A stretch of DNA of 36,710 bases, taken from positions 1 through 36,710 of the forward strand of contig DRQW01000213.1 of NCBI GenBank assembly GCA_011371305.1, read 5' to 3'. The notes under the pieces are model-generated. The model ran no database searches. It saw only the letters and a list, made by a program, of their open reading frames with translations, and was not told where the DNA came from. Source of the DNA: Anaerolineae bacterium. Lineage in GTDB: Bacteria > Chloroflexota > Anaerolineae > J102. Made by a program: the position numbers and the translations under genes. The first letter of the stretch is position 1, and each line of letters begins with the position of its first letter. Shown here piece by piece: positions 7,651-15,369 of this stretch.

Positions 7651-8559
7651 TTATCTGTGGGCGGGCCGGGCCGCCAGCGCAACCCAATCCCCCTGGGTCA
7701 TCGTCTCGATAACCTCCAGGCCCGCCGCTTTCAGAGCCAGGTCCACCACCTCGCGGCGTTGCTGGATGATGCCCGAAAGGATGAGGACGCCGTCGGGTGC
7801 GAGGCGCTGCGCCAGGTCTTCATGGAGCAGCATGTGGGCGATGACATCGGCCAGGATATTGACCAGCACCAGGTCATACCGGCCTGTGTCGATCACCGAT
7901 GCCACCAGCAGGGTGATCTTGTTTCGCACCTCGTTCAGGCGGGCGTTGACCTCAGCCGTGCGCACAGCTTCCGGGTCGATATCTGTGGCAATGACCCGGC
8001 TCGCGCCCAGCTTCACCGCGGCGATGGCCAGGATGCCCGATCCCGTGCCGACATCCAGGACCACGGAACGGGGCCGAAGGTAGCGTTCCAACAGGCGTAG
8101 AGCCAGTTGGGTGGATGGATGGGTGCCCGTGCCAAAGGCCATGCCCGGGTCCAGGCGCACGACCACATCACCCGGCTGGGTGGCTGGCTCCTCCCACGAC
8201 GGGGTGACGACGATGTGGTCACCGATGCGCAGGGGGCGATAATGCCGCTTCCAGGCCTCGGCCCAGTCCTCCGTGGCCAGTCGTCGTACCCGAGGCTCGC
8301 CGTAGAAATCCGCGAACGCGTGCGGCGGACGTTCGCGCATCAGCTTTTCCAGCAGATGGGCGTTTTCGGGGGTATCGGTCAGATAGCCCCGCACGATGGT
8401 CTGGGCCTGATGGCTTTCGCCATAGGGGCCAAACCCGCTCACCTCCACCACGACGCCGCCATGAAACAGGGGGTTCAGCCACGCCACCGCGGCCTGCACC
8501 GGCTCCGATTCGGGGTCGGCCGTGGCGACAGGGAGGGTGAATTCCAGGAGGTCGGGCAT
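7651..8559 (-). CDS. prmA: Ribosomal protein L11 methyltransferase PrmA
   Basis: A 302-aa Rossmann-fold methyltransferase that trimethylates ribosomal protein L11. The N-terminal substrate-recognition domain (about 1-110) is followed by DPGMAFGTGTHPSTQLAL, the diagnostic PrmA block, and SAM motif I VLDVGTGSGILAIAA. Then come VIATDIDPEAV and LVLVNILADVI, where N-I-L-A is the family's active-site motif. The start is 32 nt after the dnaJ stop, and dnaJ-prmA-rsmE is a frequent bacterial order. GATAAT lies 7 nt before the ATG without a good -35, so an internal leaderless transcript is possible but weakly supported. Confidence 0.95.
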   Translation of the reverse strand: MPDLLEFTLPVATADPESEPVQAAVAWLNPLFHGGVVVEVSGFGPYGESHQAQTIVRGYLTDTPENAHLLEKLMRERPPHAFADFYGEPRVRRLATEDWAEAWKRHYRPLRIGDHIVVTPSWEEPATQPGDVVVRLDPGMAFGTGTHPSTQLALRLLERYLRPRSVVLDVGTGSGILAIAAVKLGASRVIATDIDPEAVRTAEVNARLNEVRNKITLLVASVIDTGRYDLVLVNILADVIAHMLLHEDLAQRLAPDGVLILSGIIQQRREVVDLALKAAGLEVIETMTQGDWVALAARPAHR

Positions 8560-8591
8560 CGAAGCAATTATCCGTATCTAGCCGGCGCTTT

Positions 8592-9740
8592 TTAGAGCCC
8601 CAGGGCCTCGCGCATGCGCTCGAAGAAACCACCGTGCTCGTTGCGGTGCTCCACGGGCATGGGTTCCAGGGTCTCGGCCAGGCGATAGAATAACTCTTTC
8701 TGCTCCTCGGTCAGTTCCGATTGCTTGGGGATGTGCACATCCACGGTGATGAGCATATCGCCACGGCCACCGCCCCGCAGATGGGGCACGCCCAGCCCCC
8801 GCAAGCGCAAGACCTTGCCCGGCTGTGTGCCCGGGGGGATTTTCACCAGCTTGGGGCCGTCCAGGGTGGGGATCTCCACTTCGGCGCCCAGGACGGCCTG
8901 GGCGATGTTGATGGGCAGTTCCAGCAGGATGTCGTCATCCACCCGCTGGAATAGCTTGTGGGGCTTGACCGAGATGAACACATACAGGTTGCCGGGCTGG
9001 CCGCCCCGCTTGCCTGGTTCGCCCTCGCCCTGCAGCCGGATGCGTGTGCCATCCTGCACCCCGGCGGGGATCTTCACCCGCAGGCGGCGGGTCACTTCCA
9101 CCTCGCCCGAGCCGTGGCATTCCCGACAAGGGGTGGTCACCACCTCGCCCGTGCCTTTGCAACGGGGACAGGTGCTCACATTCACAAACGTACCGAAGAT
9201 GGTTTGCTGGCGTTGGCGCACCTGGCCCATGCCATTGCATGTGGGGCAGCGCATGGGCTGGGTGCCCGGCTCCGCGCCCGTGCCCTGACAACGGGGGCAG
9301 GTCTCATGGCGGGTGACCTCGATCTCCTTTTCGGTGCCCATCACCGCTTCTTCGAATTCAATGGTCAGATCGACGCGGATATCCGCGCCGCGCGCGGGCC
9401 CCTGACGACGCCCACCACGACCGAAACCGAAGCCGGTGCCGAAGATCTCCTCGAAGATATCGCCGATATCGGTGAAACCGCCAAAGCCCGGGCCATAGCC
9501 GCCCGCGGCCCCTGTGCCCGAAACACCGGCATGGCCATAGCGGTCGTAACGGGCGCGCTTTTGGGGATCGCCCAGCACTTCGTAGGCCTCATTGATTTCC
9601 TTGATACGGGCGTCCGCGTCCGGGCCTTTGTAGATGTCGGGATGATACTGCTTGACCAGTCGGCGATAGGCGCGTTTGATTTCATCGGCCGAAGCCGTGC
9701 GAGAAACGCCTAAGACCTCATAATAATCTCGTTTTGCCAT
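8592..9740 (-). CDS. dnaJ: Chaperone DnaJ
   Basis: A 382-aa type I J-protein, cochaperone of DnaK. The N-terminal J domain carries YHPD (H33-P34-D35), which triggers DnaK ATP hydrolysis. A Gly/Phe-rich segment follows (about 70-115), then the zinc-binding domain with four CxxCxGxG-type repeats ([32 protein letters not shown]), then the C-terminal substrate-binding domains (for example [17 protein letters not shown]). All elements are intact. dnaK and grpE are not in the window. GAGGAA occurs 14 nt before the ATG, too far for a normal ribosome binding site. No convincing CIRCE operator was found upstream. Confidence 0.97.
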   Translation of the reverse strand: MAKRDYYEVLGVSRTASADEIKRAYRRLVKQYHPDIYKGPDADARIKEINEAYEVLGDPQKRARYDRYGHAGVSGTGAAGGYGPGFGGFTDIGDIFEEIFGTGFGFGRGGRRQGPARGADIRVDLTIEFEEAVMGTEKEIEVTRHETCPRCQGTGAEPGTQPMRCPTCNGMGQVRQRQQTIFGTFVNVSTCPRCKGTGEVVTTPCRECHGSGEVEVTRRLRVKIPAGVQDGTRIRLQGEGEPGKRGGQPGNLYVFISVKPHKLFQRVDDDILLELPINIAQAVLGAEVEIPTLDGPKLVKIPPGTQPGKVLRLRGLGVPHLRGGGRGDMLITVDVHIPKQSELTEEQKELFYRLAETLEPMPVEHRNEHGGFFERMREALGL

Positions 9741-9812
9741 AGTCCGAGCGGTTTCCTCGATGCGGGATGTCGATTATCATCTTAGTGAGACGCTAAAACG
9801 CGTGGGTAGGTT

Positions 9813-10016
9813 TCAGGGGGTTTCCTCATCCTCGCCCCAGCTGATGATCCACACACTCAGCGCGGCCAGGCCGATGGTGGCCAGGGCCAGAGCCAGCCAT
9901 TGGGTGGGGGTGAAGCCCACATGCCTGGCCGAGAAATAAAGGATAATCAGCATGCCCACCGCGAGCAATAGGAATGAAGCCAGGTTGGGATGGTTGCGCC
10001 AGAATGTTTTGATCAT
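9813..10016 (-). CDS. Small two-helix membrane protein
   Basis: A 67-aa protein with two predicted membrane helices (about 12-30 and 40-60) joined by a short loop, ending in the acidic tail GEDEETP. It begins MIKTFWRNHPNLASF. I do not recognise a family. The longer frame to 10172 would add an unconvincing N-terminus running into the B-type repeat, so I start at 10016. It lies between dnaJ and coaE on the same strand, 72 nt upstream of dnaJ, and may share its transcript. Confidence 0.55.
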   Translation of the reverse strand: MIKTFWRNHPNLASFLLLAVGMLIILYFSARHVGFTPTQWLALALATIGLAALSVWIISWGEDEETP

Positions 10017-10127
10017 GGGGCATCGCAAATACATGGAGGGGCGGGAATCTGTCAGCGCTTTCCAATCCTTTGAAGAGGGTAGGGACGCGGATGATACGAG
10101 CCAGAGGTCGCGGAGATGGATGACAGG

Positions 10128-10294
10128 CTCACGCAAAGACGCAAAGTCGCTAAGCAAGTTTGCAAGTGGCAAGTGGCAGGTGGCCTGCGCAACGTGACTT
10201 GCCGCCTGCTACCTGCCACTTGCTACCTGCCACCTGCTACCTGCATACCTGATTCCCTTGGCGTCTTGGCGTGAGATCAATTTTCAAAGCAACC
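10128..10294 (+). repeat. B-type modular hairpin element
   Basis: Outer arms CTCACGCAAAGACGCAAAG (10129-10147) and TTGGCGTCTTGGCGTGAG (10258-10275) pair with each other. Inner arms are tandem 7-bp units: GCAAGTG and GCAGGTG on the left, and six units of the type TACCTGC, CACTTGC and CACCTGC at 10203-10244 on the right. The loop contains CTGCGCAACGTGACTT, identical in the inverted copy near 15080. Right terminus is ATTTTCAAAGCAACC. It fills the gap between the small membrane protein and coaE. Confidence 0.8.
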
Positions 10295-10302
10295 AACCGC
10301 AA

Positions 10303-10917
10303 TCATTTGACACCACGGGAGGCCAGGAGCTCCTGCCACGCGGCAACAACCTGCTCCCGCAGTTGCTCCATGTCCCCATCGTTGTGGATGACCACATCGG
10401 CTTCGCGCACTTTGTGGGCCTGGGGACTTTGGGCTGCCATCCGTCGTAACGCTTCATCCTTGTCCAGCCCTTTTTGTCTCACCAAGCGATTGAGCTGGGT
10501 CTCACGCGAGGCAGTCACTACCCAAATGACGTCGGAGAGATGGCGCAGACGGCTTTCCAGCAATTTGATGGCTTCCACAGCCACCACAGGTTCGGTGGCT
10601 TCGGCGATGATCTCTTCCACCCGCTGCTCCACTGCCGGGTGCACAATGCGCTCCAGGCGACGAAGCTGGTCGTGATCGGTGAAGACGATGTCCGCGAGTT
10701 TTGCGCGATCGATGCAGCCTTCTTTGTCCAAAATCCCTTTGCCAAACGCGGCGACCACGGCGTCGTAGGCACAACCGCCGGGGGCCATGGCCTGATGCGC
10801 CACTTTGTCTGCATCAATGGTGCGGGCACCTAATTCCTGCAGGATGGATAACACAGCGCTCTTGCCAACGCCAATATTACCTGTAAGACCGATGACGATG
10901 GGACGAGGGGAGTTCAT
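10303..10917 (-). CDS. coaE: Dephospho-CoA kinase
   Basis: A 204-aa P-loop kinase for the last step of coenzyme A synthesis, phosphorylating the 3'-hydroxyl of dephospho-CoA. Walker A is GLTGNIGVGKS near residue 10, followed by IDADKVAH (the conserved D-x-D/A-x-x-x-H segment), HPAVEQRV, VVAVEAIKLLES and VWVVTASRETQLNRLVRQKGLDKDEALRRMAAQ, all typical. A strong AGGAGG ribosome binding site lies 10 nt before ATG 10917. The last codons end 9 nt past the right terminus of a B-type repeat. The ABC-F gene ends 67 nt upstream on the same strand. Confidence 0.94.
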   Translation of the reverse strand: MNSPRPIVIGLTGNIGVGKSAVLSILQELGARTIDADKVAHQAMAPGGCAYDAVVAAFGKGILDKEGCIDRAKLADIVFTDHDQLRRLERIVHPAVEQRVEEIIAEATEPVVAVEAIKLLESRLRHLSDVIWVVTASRETQLNRLVRQKGLDKDEALRRMAAQSPQAHKVREADVVIHNDGDMEQLREQVVAAWQELLASRGVK

Positions 10918-10984
10918 AAGGGTTCATCCTCCTGGATAGGGTTGGAGAGAAATGACTGAGAAAGGGAAGGGGGATTCCAATCAA

Positions 10985-12967
10985 TCATACCAAAGCAGCC
11001 CAGCTTTCGATAAGTTCCTCCAGTTCTCGTTCGAGGGCCTGGTAGCGTTCGCCCAGTTTCTGCACTTCTTCGATGCGCTGGGCCTGGCTCGCGCGTTCCA
11101 GAGCCCGGGTGAGCTCTTCGAGCTCTTGTTCTTTGGCATGGATGCGTTCCTCAATGGCTTGAGCCTCTTGCTGGCGTTTTTCCTGTGCTTTGCGCTGACG
11201 CCGCGCTTCCCGGGCCTGTTCACGCGCGGCCTGTTGGGAACGGGCCTTGGGTTGGGTGCTGGCCTGGGCGTGCAATCGCTGTTCTTTCTCAGCCAGATAA
11301 GCAGAATAGTTGCCTTCGTAGGCTTGGAGTCGTCTGATCTGGGGGTCGATCACCCATACCTGGGTGGCGATGGCGTCGATCAGGTAACGGTCGTGAGAGA
11401 CCAGCAGCACCGTGCCGTTAAAGTCCCGCAGCATGGCCTCCAGCACTTCCTGGGATTCGATATCCAGATGGTTGGTGGGCTCGTCCAGCACCAGGAAGTT
11501 GACCTCCTGGCGGCTGAGCCGGGCCAGGGCCAGACGGCTGCGCTGGCCACCGCTGAGGGTGTCGATGGTTTTGAACACCTCGTCGCCGGTGAAGAGGAAG
11601 CGGGCCAGGTAGGCGCGTGCCTCGCCGATGCTCAGCCTGGGGTCCGCGTCCATCAGCGCGTCCAGGACGGTCATGTCGGGGGCCAGGGTCTCTTGGGCCT
11701 GGGCCAGATATCCGATCCGCACGCTGGCGCCGATGCGTAACCGGCCTTCCAGGGGCGGGATCTGCCCCAGCAGGGTGCGGATGAAGGTGGTCTTGCCCGA
11801 GCCGTTGGGCCCCACCAATCCCGCGCGCTCCCCCCGTTTGAGCAACAAGTCGTCGGCCCGGAAGAGGAGCAGGTCGTCGGGGCCAGGGGGCGCGGGGGCT
11901 TCGTACACATAGCCGCCCGACCGTTCACGACGGATGGGAGGGTGTGGCTGGCTGCGATAGCCAATGGCCAGGTTCTCTGTAGATAACACCAATTCCCCGC
12001 TGCGGATGCGGCTGATCATTTGCAAACGCATGGTTTGCCGTTGCCGCGGGGCCATCAGGCGTTGCCGTTGCAACAGCCGCTCCAGGCGCTTTCGGCGTCC
12101 CCGAGCTTGTTTGCTCTTTTGGCCAGCGATGTTGCGCCGGATGAATTCTGTTTCTTTGGCGATGAATGCCTGCTGGGCTTCATATTCCTTCTTCATGCGC
12201 TCCAGCATGGCTTCTCGCTGGATGAGATACTGGCTGTAATTCCCGCGGTAGGTGCTCAATCGCCCCCACATCATCTCCCAAATGCGATTCATGACTTTAT
12301 CCAGAAAATAACGATCGTGGGAGACGACTACCATCGCGCCATGCCAGGTGAGCAAGGTGTTTTCCAGCCATTCGATGGCGGTGAGGTCGAGATGGTTTGT
12401 GGGCTCATCCAGGAGCAGGAGTTCGGGCTGGCGCAGGAGGATTTTGGCCAGTAGTGCGCGCGTGCGCTGGCCGCCGCTCAGTTGGGCCAGGGGCTGGTCG
12501 AACATCTCCGGCCGAAAACCCAGGCCCGTCAGGGTCTGGCGAATACGGGTGGGGTATTCGTAGCCGCCCTGGAGTTCGAATGCCTGTTGACGGCGGGCGT
12601 ACTGCTCCAGCGCTGCCTGGGCCACCTGGGGATCCGGATCGGCCATGCGCGCTTCCAGGGCCGCGAGTTTGCGTTCCTCGGCCAGCAGGTCACTGAACAC
12701 CTCCAGCATGTCCTCCCACAGGGTTTTGTCCCCCGGAGGTGGTGGGTCCTGCGGCAGATAGCCGATGGTGAGGCCGCGCTTGCGATACACCTCCCCCGCG
12801 GTGGGCTCCAATTCGCCCGCGAGGATGCGCAGCAGCGTGGTTTTGCCCTCACCGTTGGGGCCGATGAGGCCGATGCGATCCCCGCGCGAGATGACACAAT
12901 TCACCCCCTGGAACACGTCCAGCGGGCCAAAGGACATGGCCAGATTCCGGGCGGTGAGCAAACTCAT
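10985..12967 (-). CDS. ABC-F family ATPase (Uup/EttA-like)
   Basis: A 660-aa soluble protein with two ATP-binding cassettes and no membrane domain, so a ribosome-acting ABC-F factor rather than a transporter. Cassette 1: Walker A GPNGEGKTT (36-44), LSGGQ (163-167), Walker B LLLLDEPTNHLD (183-194). The P-site linker with basic and helical content spans about 245-320. Cassette 2: Walker A GPNGSGKTT (386-394), LSGGQ (471-475), DEPTNHLD (495-502). A charged coiled-coil tail spans about 555-660, as in Uup. Between the start of cassette 2 and its Walker A there is an extra stretch of about 30 residues (about 338-368, rich in P, R and G). TATAAT lies 8 nt before the ATG, so the mRNA may be leaderless. 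Divergent from slyD. Confidence 0.93.
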   Translation of the reverse strand: MSLLTARNLAMSFGPLDVFQGVNCVISRGDRIGLIGPNGEGKTTLLRILAGELEPTAGEVYRKRGLTIGYLPQDPPPPGDKTLWEDMLEVFSDLLAEERKLAALEARMADPDPQVAQAALEQYARRQQAFELQGGYEYPTRIRQTLTGLGFRPEMFDQPLAQLSGGQRTRALLAKILLRQPELLLLDEPTNHLDLTAIEWLENTLLTWHGAMVVVSHDRYFLDKVMNRIWEMMWGRLSTYRGNYSQYLIQREAMLERMKKEYEAQQAFIAKETEFIRRNIAGQKSKQARGRRKRLERLLQRQRLMAPRQRQTMRLQMISRIRSGELVLSTENLAIGYRSQPHPPIRRERSGGYVYEAPAPPGPDDLLLFRADDLLLKRGERAGLVGPNGSGKTTFIRTLLGQIPPLEGRLRIGASVRIGYLAQAQETLAPDMTVLDALMDADPRLSIGEARAYLARFLFTGDEVFKTIDTLSGGQRSRLALARLSRQEVNFLVLDEPTNHLDIESQEVLEAMLRDFNGTVLLVSHDRYLIDAIATQVWVIDPQIRRLQAYEGNYSAYLAEKEQRLHAQASTQPKARSQQAAREQAREARRQRKAQEKRQQEAQAIEERIHAKEQELEELTRALERASQAQRIEEVQKLGERYQALERELEELIESWAALV

Positions 12968-12975
12968 AGCATGTC

Positions 12976-12981
12976 ATTATA
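12976..12981 (-). promoter_or_regulatory. Possible -10 element of the ABC-F gene
   Basis: TATAAT on the minus strand ends 8 nt before the ATG at 12967, so transcription would begin at or next to the start codon. No good -35 is seen 16-18 bp upstream, which keeps confidence low. Confidence 0.35.
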
Positions 12982-13006
12982 CAACCAATTGAAGCTGGAG
13001 GGGAGT

Positions 13007-13035
13007 TTGTATTTTGATGAAATCTAGGGTATAGT
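13007..13035 (+). promoter_or_regulatory. Promoter of slyD
   Basis: TTGTAT (13007-13012), 17-bp spacer and TATAGT (13030-13035). It lies about 58 nt before the slyD ATG, inside the divergent gap shared with the ABC-F gene. Confidence 0.5.
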
Positions 13036-13092
13036 GAGTTGAACCGCCTGGACTTTCGGGCGAAAAAACCATTTTCAAAAAAGGAATGACCC

Positions 13093-13593
13093 ATGAGTGA
13101 AGAAAGAACCGTTCAAACCGACGATGTCGTGTCCATCGAATATACCTTGACCGACGACCAGGGCAACATCATTGACTCCTCCGAGGGCATGGAGCCCCTG
13201 GAATATCTCCACGGCCACAACAACCTGATCCCGGGGCTGGAAAAAGAGATCACTGGCATGCGGGTGGGCGAAGAAAAACATGTGACCGTGCCTCCCGAGG
13301 AGGCGTATGGGCCCCGGCATGAAAATGCCACCCAGATCATCCCCAAAGAAGCCTTCCCGCCCGATATGGAAGTAGAACCAGGCATGGGCCTGCAGATGCG
13401 CGATACCCAAACCGGCCAGATCTACGAGGTTTACGTGACCGAGATCCGGCCCGAGGGTGTGGTTGTGGACTTCAATCATCCTCTGGCGGGCGAGACCCTG
13501 CACTTTGACGTGAAGGTTGTGGGCATTCGTTCTGCCACGCCCGATGAGATCGCGCACGGGCATGTGCATGGCGAAGGCGGCCACCACCATTAA
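13093..13593 (+). CDS. slyD: FKBP-type peptidyl-prolyl isomerase SlyD
   Basis: A 166-aa cytoplasmic prolyl isomerase and chaperone. The split FKBP domain is visible as VVSIEYTLTDDQGNIIDSS, LEYLHGHNNLIPGLEKEITGM, an inserted IF chaperone domain (about 75-125), then VVVDFNHPLAGETLHFDVKVVGIR. The end, ATPDEIAHGHVHGEGGHHH, is His-rich like the metal-binding tail of SlyD, suggesting nickel or zinc binding, though it lacks the cysteines of the E. coli tail. AAGGA lies 7 nt before the ATG. Transcribed from its own promoter (13007-13035) and closed by the hairpin at 13600-13626. Confidence 0.93.
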   Translation: MSEERTVQTDDVVSIEYTLTDDQGNIIDSSEGMEPLEYLHGHNNLIPGLEKEITGMRVGEEKHVTVPPEEAYGPRHENATQIIPKEAFPPDMEVEPGMGLQMRDTQTGQIYEVYVTEIRPEGVVVDFNHPLAGETLHFDVKVVGIRSATPDEIAHGHVHGEGGHHH

Positions 13594-13599
13594 GCAAGA

Positions 13600-13630
13600 A
13601 AAAGGGGCGATGGAATCGCCCCTTTTGTTT
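13600..13630. terminator. Bidirectional terminator between slyD and the M20 peptidase
   Basis: Stem AAAAGGGGCGAT/ATCGCCCCTTTT (13600-13611 with 13615-13626) with a GGA loop. It has T runs in both directions and sits between two convergent genes. Confidence 0.88.
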
Positions 13631-13632
13631 TC

Positions 13633-14952
13633 TCATCCCCGCGGCATGCGCTGAATGGCCCGATAGATGGCCTCGGCTCCGAATTCGATGGCTTCAACCG
13701 GGACGCGTTCGTTGGCGGCATGGATGGTAGAGGCGAAGTCGAAGTCGGGGGGCAGCTTGAGGGGGAGGAATCCATAGGTCTGAATGCCCAGGCGGGCGAA
13801 AAAGCGGGCGTCGGTGACGCCGACCTGCAGATAGGGCAGGGGAATGCCTTCGGGGTCCAGTTCCTTCAGTACCCTGGCCAGGTCATCGAACCAGCCCATA
13901 TCGGGCGCGTCCGGGCCGGGATCGTGGCGCAGCACCTCCAGTGTCACATCTTCACCTACAATAGCCCGGAGTTCCCGTAACATGTCCTCGGGCGTCTGGC
14001 CGGGGAGCAGGCGCCCATCCAGCTCCACCGACACTTCGGCCGGGATGACGTTGATCTTATCGCTGCCGTGGAGGATGGTAGGGCTCACGGTGTTGTGCAG
14101 CATCGCGTCGAACAATCGCGCGCGATCCCCCATCATGTCGAGGATGTTGTCGGTGAGATGGGGTTGGAGCAACTGGCGCATGGTCATGCCGGTAGGCCCG
14201 CCCAAAGCCTCGGCCATGGTCTCGAACATCTGCCTGGGCACAGGCGTGATGTGCGCGGGCAGGCGATGGCGGTCGAGTTTGAGCAGCAATTCCCCCAGTT
14301 TTGCTATCGCGCCCCCGCGGATGGGACGGGAACCATGCCCGGCAGGCCCGCGCACGGTGGCTTTCATCCAACAGATCTGCTTTTCCGTGACCTGGATGGG
14401 ATAAAAGCGTTTGCCCTCCACATACAGGGTAAAGCCTCCAAACTCCCCAATGGCATAGCGAACGCCCTGGAACAGGTCGGGGTGTTCTTCCACCAGAAAC
14501 TTCGCGCCCATATCGCTCCCCGCTTCCTCATCGCTGAGGATCGCGAGCAGGATGTCGCCGGGCGGGGTGAGGCCCTCGGCCTGGGTTCGCAATACCGCGG
14601 CCAGCATCATGGCCACGCCGCCTTTCATATCCAACGCGCCCCGTCCCCACACATAACCATCCACCAGCCTCCCTTCAAAGGGGGGCACCTGCCACGCCTG
14701 CCCCTGGGTGGTGACCACGTCCACATGGCCCTGCAAAAGCAATGGCGGCGCTTCCCCGCGGCCCGGCAGGCGGGCGATGAGATTAGGGCGGTTGGGCGCT
14801 TTGCTCAGGATCTGGGTGGAGATGCCCGCCTTGGTGAGCAAGCCGTTGATATAGGCCATGATCTCGGCCTCGTTACCTGGGGGATTGGTGGTGTCGAATT
14901 GAATGAGCCGCTGTAAAAGCTCGGCCGGGCGTTTGTAGGTGGCGTCGTTCAT
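13633..14952 (-). CDS. M20 family metallopeptidase (ArgE/DapE-like)
   Basis: A 439-aa cytoplasmic dizinc amidohydrolase or peptidase. Metal and catalytic motifs are intact: LLLQGHVDVV (H76, D78), GRGALDMKGG (bridging D108), SDEEAGSDMG (catalytic E142, E143), and near the end TDARFF and HAANERV (final metal histidine). A dimerisation domain with GPAGHGSRP lies in the middle. Family members cleave acylated amino acids, small peptides or N-succinyl-diaminopimelate; sequence alone does not fix which. No arginine or lysine synthesis genes are nearby. The ribosome binding site AAAGGA lies about 9 nt before ATG 14952. It converges on slyD. Confidence 0.9.
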   Translation of the reverse strand: MNDATYKRPAELLQRLIQFDTTNPPGNEAEIMAYINGLLTKAGISTQILSKAPNRPNLIARLPGRGEAPPLLLQGHVDVVTTQGQAWQVPPFEGRLVDGYVWGRGALDMKGGVAMMLAAVLRTQAEGLTPPGDILLAILSDEEAGSDMGAKFLVEEHPDLFQGVRYAIGEFGGFTLYVEGKRFYPIQVTEKQICWMKATVRGPAGHGSRPIRGGAIAKLGELLLKLDRHRLPAHITPVPRQMFETMAEALGGPTGMTMRQLLQPHLTDNILDMMGDRARLFDAMLHNTVSPTILHGSDKINVIPAEVSVELDGRLLPGQTPEDMLRELRAIVGEDVTLEVLRHDPGPDAPDMGWFDDLARVLKELDPEGIPLPYLQVGVTDARFFARLGIQTYGFLPLKLPPDFDFASTIHAANERVPVEAIEFGAEAIYRAIQRMPRG

Positions 14953-14989
14953 GATGTTTTTTCCTTTGTGGTGGTGTTTTGGATATCGC

Positions 14990-15150
14990 GCTCACGCCAA
15001 GGCATCAACGCAAAGGGAATCAGGTATGCAGGTGGCAAGGGGCAGGTAGCAGGTGGCAGGTGGTAAGTCACGTTGCGCAGGCCACCTGCCCCTTGCTACT
15101 TGCAAACTTGCATACTTGCAAACCTGCTTCGTTGCGAAGCGTCCGCGTCA
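14990..15150 (-). repeat. B-type modular hairpin element, inverted copy
   Basis: Outer arm CTCACGCCAAGGCATCAACG (14991-15010), then 7-bp units of the GGCAGGT type (15030-15063). The loop is AAGTCACGTTGCGCAG (15065-15080), the exact reverse complement of the 16 bases in the copy at 10128-10294. The return arm (15082-15127) has CCACCTGCCCC and CTTGCAAACTTGCATACTTG, followed by a worn outer arm to about 15150. It lies in the gap before the M20 gene start. Confidence 0.75.
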
Positions 15151-15369
15151 TCAGCGTTCCCGTTGCGATTCCGCTTTGCGCGGGGCGTAGTGGGGACACC
15201 AAGCCTCAGGGGGGATGGGGCGGTTGCCATACGGGCTTGCGGGGTTGCGGCAGAACGCATGGTGTTTGCTCACCTGGCCGTCACCACTGCTCCAGAAGCG
15301 ATCCAGATGCGCGCAGGTGTGGCAGGTGTGTCCACGCAGATGGTTCCAGAAAATCGTCCATCGATTCAT
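15151..15369 (-). CDS. Small Cys/His-rich protein (hypothetical)
   Basis: A 72-aa reading frame whose ATG overlaps the stop codon of the DUF4032-like gene by 4 nt (ATGA), a common sign of translational coupling. It contains four cysteines and several histidines (GHTCHTCAHLD near 13-23, HHAFC near 36-40, WCPHY near 57-61), which could bind one or two metal ions. It is basic and has no signal peptide. I do not recognise a family. The end of the frame abuts the B-type repeat, so its last residues may be repeat-derived. Existence is supported by the overlap and the Cys pattern only. Confidence 0.5.
   Translation of the reverse strand: MNRWTIFWNHLRGHTCHTCAHLDRFWSSGDGQVSKHHAFCRNPASPYGNRPIPPEAWCPHYAPRKAESQRER

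Noticed and set aside
7555-8595. Plus-strand frames opposite prmA
   Set aside because: They are antisense to a complete methyltransferase and have no domain features of their own.
9752-9800. A TTAG...CTAA inverted sequence upstream of dnaJ as a possible CIRCE operator
   Set aside because: Only four bases match on each side and spacing differs from TTAGCACTC-N9-GAGTGCTAA.
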